Shown here in pieces: positions 58,458 to 64,000 of a stretch of 64,000 bases of DNA. The first letter of the stretch is position 1. Every line of letters starts with the position of its first letter. The translations under genes and the position numbers were made by a program. A model generated the notes under the pieces. That model did no database searches and was not told the origin of the DNA. It worked only from the letters and a program-made list of their open reading frames with translations. This DNA comes from Aegilops tauschii subsp. strangulata (Eukaryota > Streptophyta > Magnoliopsida > Poales > Poaceae), in contig NC_053037.3 in assembly GCF_002575655.3 (NCBI RefSeq), forward strand, positions 253,179,135 to 253,243,134, written 5' to 3'.

Positions 58458-60474
58458 CACGTTGATCACGTATTTGGAGTCCCTCCCACCATTTTCTAGC
58501 CTTCTTTTGCTTGATTTCGTCCTAAATTCGAAAATCCCCACCAAAAATAGCCCCCAATTTTTTTGTGATTTGTTAGTTCGATGATGTTTTGTTGATTTTG
58601 ATCCGTGGATTTGCTTGGTTTCAAGTGGATCTAGCTTTCCCCCATCTTTTTCCCCCTTTCCATCCACAAAATCTCTCCAATTTTGCCCTTGGAATCATCC
58701 ATTTCCGCCCCCAATTCAAAAATTTACGCCCCAAACGAGATCTAGAATCGTCGGGCCGGACATCCGGGCCTCAGGCCGGACATCCGGGCCATCTGGCCGG
58801 ACATCCGGGCCCCAAGCTGGACATCCGGCTCCTGGAGCACGAAATCTGCACGGCTCTGGACACTGACCCCGGAAATCCGGACCCAACCCCGGATGTCCGA
58901 CCCCTGTAGATTTCAGCCTCCCGTGTTTCACCATTTTGTCCATAACTTTCACATCCGGAGTCCGATTTTCGCGTTCTTTAGCTCGTTGAGTAGATATTGA
59001 CACCCCCCATCCATCTAGATAGGTTTCATCACCATTTGACTCCATATAAATTTTGGCATTTTGGCATCTTTGCCTAGGGCTTCCACCATAACTTCCGCAA
59101 AACCACCATAGCCTTCCGCAACCTAACCAATTTTGTTCCTTATAGCTTTAGTGGTTGTTTGAGTTGCGATTCGAGTCTCCTAAGGTGTTTCGGCTACTTA
59201 GGGACGGTTGCTTCTTCTTCAACCACCACAATAACTTCCGCATAGGCTTGCCCACCATACACTTCCGCCATCCCAACTTAACCCAATTTTGTTTGTGTTG
59301 TGAGTTGTGTCTCCTAAGGTGTTTCGGCTACTTAGGGACCGTGCTTCCAACTCCGACACCATGTATAGTCACTCTCGACTTCCGCATTGCGTCTCAAAAC
59401 CCATCATTGCATTTTCGCAGTCCCATTGAGCTTCCGCAAAACCACCACCGCATTCCCGCTACCACCATTTGACTTTTGTCCTTGAGATTTTGAGTTGTGG
59501 TTTTTCCGTTTCCTAAGGTGTTTCGGCTAATTAGGAATGGGTTCACATCGACAACACCGCCTCTCATCATCGACACGGACGGTAACCTCGACGGCATCAT
59601 TGTACATTCTCCCTTACCATTACATTGTTAACCCCTAGCCCATTTTGCGTCACTTGCCTATCGAGACTAGCCATTTGAGTATTGCCGGCAACGTTACTTG
59701 TGCACATTAGTGACCATCGATACACCTTCCATTGCATACATACCATATCATATTGGTACCATCTTGGTATCACATCATCCATTGTGTCACAAGATTGTTT
59801 CCGCATATACACAATTGCTATCTTGGTTTGTGCATTGTGCAAAAGTGGCCATGTCAAAAAAAGAATAAGCTTTTAAGCAAAGAAAAGGAGTGAACAAAGA
59901 GCTTGTAAGCAATAGCCATAGCATCACAATATATCATATGGTATCATACTTGATCATCTTGGATCATTGTGTGAGAAACATCGGGAACCATACATATATA
60001 GCATACTTGGGATAGAAAGTTTATCCATTTTGCATCTTATAGGTTGTGCACAAGTGTCATATCCGCCTATTGAGCAATCGTGCTAGCGTCTCTCTTGAGT
60101 TGTGCAACACGAGCGTTTTCCGTGGGTTCCACATTTTGTGCTCATTCCTTGGTTGCACGAACCCATTTATCTATCCGTGTGTGTGTTTCCGAGTGCCATT
60201 CTTTGCTATTGGTCTACTTGTTTCACTTGCAAATTTGTGAATCTCTTTCAACATTATTGACTCTTGCTAACATTTTGCATTAAATTTTTGTGCCACTATC
60301 CTCACCGAGCTACTCCATAAGCTTTAGTTTGTAGGTGTGAGTGAACAAGTCCGGTACCAATTCCACTATTCTTTCATCTCACATTGAGTGAAACGGGATA
60401 CATCCTCAACTTTGGGAAAAGGTAACTTGGTATTGTTGATCTCATTTCTTACACACCTCTACTCGAGTCTTGTG
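58458..60474 (+). other. Leader of element C2
   Basis: Two kilobases without a convincing ORF. Holds six more CCGGACATCC-type units (about 58752-58910, the last in reverse) and three hairpin-forming repeats CCTAAG-loop-CTTAGG (59179-59202, 59313-59336, 59512-59535, the third imperfect). Confidence 0.65.
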
Positions 60475-63400
60475 ATGGATAGGCAAGGCATTTCACCCTC
60501 GGTCTTCAACAACAACAACGAGTTCGATGCCACGAACAACTCCAACGACGCCAAGATGAACGCTCAAATGGAGGAGATCAAAGCCCTCATCAAGTCCTAC
60601 AAGCGATCTTCCTCATCTTCGAGAAGACGCTCAAGAGCACATGCTTCCGAGCTACCATCTCAGGCATGATCACATCGGCATCGACACCATCACCAACAAG
60701 AACGTGAAGGTCAAGAGCTCAACACCAACAACCGCTCAACGACTTCACCATCTCCCTTGGCATCTTCGCCAAGCGACTTCAAGGCATCTCCGCCTTCGGA
60801 TATACGGCATCTTCGCCAACAAGCACCTCAAGACTACGCTCAAGAGAAGCACCCCAAACTCAAGTCCGTGACTTCCACGAGCTACTACGACCTCGACACC
60901 GACCACGAGATTCCTTTCTATGGGACTCTAGAACCCGAGGAGTATCTCGAGTGGGAGCGTTTGATGGACGACTACCTCAAGTTACATCAAGTTCCTCCCG
61001 AAGATCAAGTGAAGTGCGCCACAAGGAACTTCCACGACTACGCGTCCACATGGTGGCTTCACACACATTCGGCGAGCTATGACATGAGTTGGCCCAAGAC
61101 GAAGAGAGCTTTGCGGCGAGAGTTCGTGCCTCCAACCTACATGGAACAACTTCTACGCCAATTGGAGAACACCATCCAAGGATCCAAGTCCATTGACGAG
61201 TACTTCAAGGAGATGAAGAAAGCCTTGCGACGAGCCGGCATAGACGACCCCATGTCAATGAAGTTGATAGAGGCAAAGGTGTCCCGTCTTTCGATGAGAT
61301 GATGGATATCACTTTGGTGGAAGTCGACTTTGACGATCCGACTACGAACGTGCGATGACGTCGCGCCTTAGCAATCGCTAAACCAACTTCGAGAGGTTAT
61401 CGACCACGCCGGAGCACGATCAACCTGACCACGAGGGTCTGTTTCCTGCGAGCAAACGAGGAACAAGCAAGAAACTGAGATTGCAATCTGGATATTGCGA
61501 ATATAATATGAAAGCTTTATTGATCAAGGTGGGGTTCTGTGACGCCTTTGTCTGGTCGTTGAACACAAACGAAGTACGCGAAGTTGCAGCTATGGCGAAC
61601 TTTTAATCTAAACAAAACCCAAAGTCTAAACGACGCCCTAAGGGCTGTATATATGGAGGAAGAGGGGGGAATTTCGTGGCCCTTGGGGAAGGGGTCTGAA
61701 ACCAACCCTATCTCTTGTTTCCCCACACATACGGACTCTAAAAATAGCCTATACTCAAGTATTTCGAAATTACATGGGCCTGGCCCAATAATAAGGTGAC
61801 GCAGCACCTAGAATAGCCTCTGGACGAAAGTTATGAAGTAGCATCTTGTATATTTCGTCCAAGGCTTCATGCACGCATTATGGTGGCTTCAATGTCCTGA
61901 AATCATCAGTTGTAACTCCGTTCTTGTCCCCCATGCGCATGCCATCATCTCCATTCTTGTTCTTGCTCCAATGTTCATCCTTCTCAAAGCTAGGCCCTTC
62001 ATTTGTAAGCAAAACAAATGTATCCAATTTAGGCAGCATCATATTCTCATGAACATTAGAATCATTACCAAGAAACGAAAGTACCTGGTAATTTAATTGG
62101 CGTGCGCGAGCTCTAGTAATTGGTCCAGTATGTATAGCAGCAGGGGCTGTGGGTGTAACAATGGTATTGATGTCCTCATCAGAAGTTCCACTTCATGATG
62201 GGATTGAACAACGACATCTCCAAGACTATCTTCCTCGAGAACTACAAGTCCCTCGACGACAACTACATTGGTGCTCTCAAGGCGGAACAAGAACTCATGA
62301 AGGCCAAGGCTTCTCCACCCCAAGCACACTTCTCGAGGACCAAACTCAAAGACGACGAGCATGAGGCTAGTACCACCAAGATGTCCAAGCCCGATGAGCT
62401 CCAAGACGATGCTCCCAAGTTCGACTTCACCGGCATCCCTCTTTGGGGCATTGATGATGCCGAGTCCTCCATGACTCTTTTTCAAGATGGTGTGGCGACG
62501 AGTACGACTACGGAGACCTTCAAGGACCACACTTCGGAGGCGAGTGACTTGGTGACGAGCAAGGATGATGCTTCCATCTTAGGAGGCGAGAGCGATGATG
62601 TGCCATCTTCGGCCTTCATCCATGGCGACGATGACGAGATGATCGAGCATGGGATTTCCCCTTCGGTCATGGAGGAGAGTGATGATGTGCCATCTTCGGC
62701 CTTCATCCATGGTGACGGTGATGAGATGGTTGAGTATTTCACCTCGACCACGGCGACATATGATGACTTGAGTGACTTTTGCCACCATATTGAGAGTGAG
62801 AGTGACTTCACCACTAGCCCCATATGTGATGTGTTGCCACAATTCCCATGTGAGGAGAGCCACAACCCCCACCACTTGAGGGAGATGAGTGACTCCACCA
62901 TACGTGAGTTTGAGTGCACCTATCTTGACGGAGTGAGTGAACCACCACATAGAGAGAGTGAGGCCACTACGATTTCTAACGACATAACCTCTACCTCTAT
63001 TGTGTCTTCTCATTTGGTGCTAGGTCCCATATATGATGACGCGCCGATTCGCGACGACTACGTCCTTCCTTTGGACAAGGCGATGGCCATGGTGGAATAT
63101 GATGCGCCCCCCACATGGTTCCATCAAGATGAAGATGACCACCATTTGGTCTTTCCCAACTCACCTACACCACTTGAGTGGAATGAACAAGGTAACATAG
63201 GTGAAGGTGATGCTCTAGTCCCACTAGTGGACATACTTGATATTGATTGCTTGCATGATGTTGATCAACCTATTACCATGCTTCATGCTAGTATGATTTC
63301 CCCATGCGATGATTTACCCATTTATGATGAGTTTGATGATTGCCATGTGGAGTCTATTAGTTGTGATGCCATGTTACATAGGATTTCTTGTGACAATTCT

Positions 63401-63802
63401 TTAGGTCACATCATGTTTGACAACCCGCTTGACTTGTCATATGCTATGCATGAGATCAATCATATGTCATATTTGCAATCTCATCTTAGTGACTATGCAT
63501 ATGCCATTAAAATTAACCCAATTTGCACATATGGCATAGATGACAAGCCCATGGTTATTGGCATTTGTTTTTCTTGTGATGATATTGATATGCTTCCTTT
63601 GCATCATTTATCTCATATGCCATGCCATGGCCAACTACCTTCGGATATGCATTGTTTTGGATGTTATCCATTTTCTCCATATGATGTTTCCAATATTGCT
63701 CATGAGGAGACCCCCATAGTTTCCTCATACATTTTGGAGATTTTGATTCATCCTATCCATTGCATGATCCCAATACTTGTGTGCACCATATGCTCCCCAT
63801 GA
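60475..63802 (+). pseudogene. Gag-like plus acidic protein of element C2, split by a solo LTR
   Basis: From ATG 60475 (MDRQGISPSVFNNNNEF) the frame has one TGA at 60667-60669, then continues through a His/Gln-rich stretch and a Gag core (PEEYLEWERLMDDYLKL, YASTWWLHTHSASYDM, SIDEYFKEMKKALRRAG) to 61264. The solo LTR with its TSD interrupts codon 264; the frame resumes at 62187 (HFMMGLNNDISKTIFL) and runs to 63802, about 800 codons in all. After Gag the protein becomes acidic, with two copies of ESDDVPSSAFIHGD, then His/Cys-rich. A frameshift near 63735 moves the continuation (MMDDMFLYHAS, MMDDVYIYH) to another frame up to 64000. No CCHC knuckle, protease or RT is seen. Confidence 0.7.
61265..62181 (-). 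repeat. CRM-type solo LTR S2
   Basis: 917 bp, minus orientation, perfect TSD gaagt at 61260-61264 and 62182-62186. No internal region. It sits inside the gag-like ORF of C2; removing it with one TSD copy restores the frame. Confidence 0.93.
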
Positions 63803-64000
63803 ATAAGCATGCTATTGATGTGCCATATACTTGCATTCTCAATTTGTGTCCCCATCATGTCATACACCATAACTATTCTTTCATGATGGATGACATGTTC
63901 TTGTACCATGCATCAAATTTCTTTGAGCGATGCTTATCTTGTGCTAACTCACACGTGCACGTACACATCATGATGGATGATGTGTACATTTACCACACAC

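Larger units (their letters stand above)
21690..64000 (-). mobile_element. Athila-type Ty3-gypsy element E, host of the nested insertions (5' end outside)
   Basis: On the minus strand the parts visible are protease (41678-40719), RT (40649-40218), RNase H and integrase N-terminus (40109-39190), integrase (28174-27086), a post-pol ORF, a PPT and the 3' LTR (21690-23204). They are collinear once later insertions are removed. Athila-type assignment rests on the protease-RT-integrase style, the CDMGAS protease, the long post-pol region and the TGATACGTC LTR start. The gag end and 5' LTR must lie past 64000 if the nest is complete. Three TAG stops and a frameshift mark it as inactive. Confidence 0.8.
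42045..64000 (-). mobile_element. Non-autonomous LTR element C1 (5' end outside the window)
   Basis: Minus-strand element inserted in E. Parts visible: 3' LTR (42045-43010), PPT (43011-43022), a long ORF region 43011-45544, then, beyond CRM element B (45545-53424), its continuation 53425-54243, where CRM element D interrupts it. The rest should lie after 64000. The protein matches that of C2 (57401 onward) and has no visible protease, RT or integrase. Terminal sequences TGATG...CATCA. Confidence 0.7.
57401..64000 (+). mobile_element. Non-autonomous LTR element C2 (3' end outside the window)
   Basis: Plus-strand relative of C1 inserted in gag of element D. It has a 5' LTR (57401-58443), PBS, 2-kb leader, a gag-like ORF from 60475 that continues in frame beyond a CRM solo LTR (61265-62181) to 63802, and further coding-like sequence in another frame to the window end. 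No pol motif is visible in the 3.3 kb after the gag start. Confidence 0.75.

Overview
The window is plant nuclear DNA from a large, repeat-packed grass genome, most likely Triticeae (wheat, Aegilops or barley group). This rests on the LTR types seen: Athila-type LTRs with TGATACGTC termini, a CRM-clade chromovirus with 917-bp LTRs, Stowaway and Tourist-like MITEs, and one intron-containing gene with plant-specific domain architecture. I see no bacterial operon, CRISPR array, tRNA or rRNA gene. Assignments come from reading motifs and comparing copies inside the window; no database was searched.

Layout. 1-5888: truncated Tekay/Del-type Ty3-gypsy element on the minus strand (broken pol, gag, an extra ORF before gag, PBS, part of the 5' LTR). 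5889-6805: CRM-type LTR on the minus strand. 6806-7221: unassigned. 7225-7721: two adjacent Tourist-like MITEs, the second split by the next element. 7722-16888: CRM-type element A (plus strand, TSD ggttg) with three LTRs instead of two. 16894-21689: a gene island with the only host gene, a three-exon UFD1-like gene on the minus strand (17565-20265, predicted 569 aa), with a MITE in intron 2 and a palindromic minisatellite upstream.

21690 to the window end is one nest of retrotransposons. The outermost is Athila-type element E (minus strand; its 3' LTR is at 21690-23204 and its 5' end lies beyond the window). E is interrupted by a solo Athila-type LTR (25008-26669), by a nearly intact Tekay-type element F (28176-39184, TSD gcaat/gtaat), and by an unusual element C1 (minus strand, from 42045). 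C1 is interrupted by CRM element B (45545-53419, TSD tcatg) and by CRM element D (from 54244). D is interrupted by a second C-type copy, C2 (plus strand, from 57401), which carries a CRM solo LTR (61265-62181, TSD gaagt).

The coding content is therefore mostly Gag, protease, reverse transcriptase/RNase H and integrase of four LTR-retrotransposon lineages, at different stages of decay. F has the only uninterrupted pol. The most unusual object is family C: a Gag-like domain runs in frame into a long acidic, then Cys/His/Met/Asp-rich protein with no recognisable protease, RT or integrase, and its LTR and leader carry arrays of the near-palindrome CCGGACATCCGG. The Tekay-type copies also carry an extra ORF between PBS and gag.
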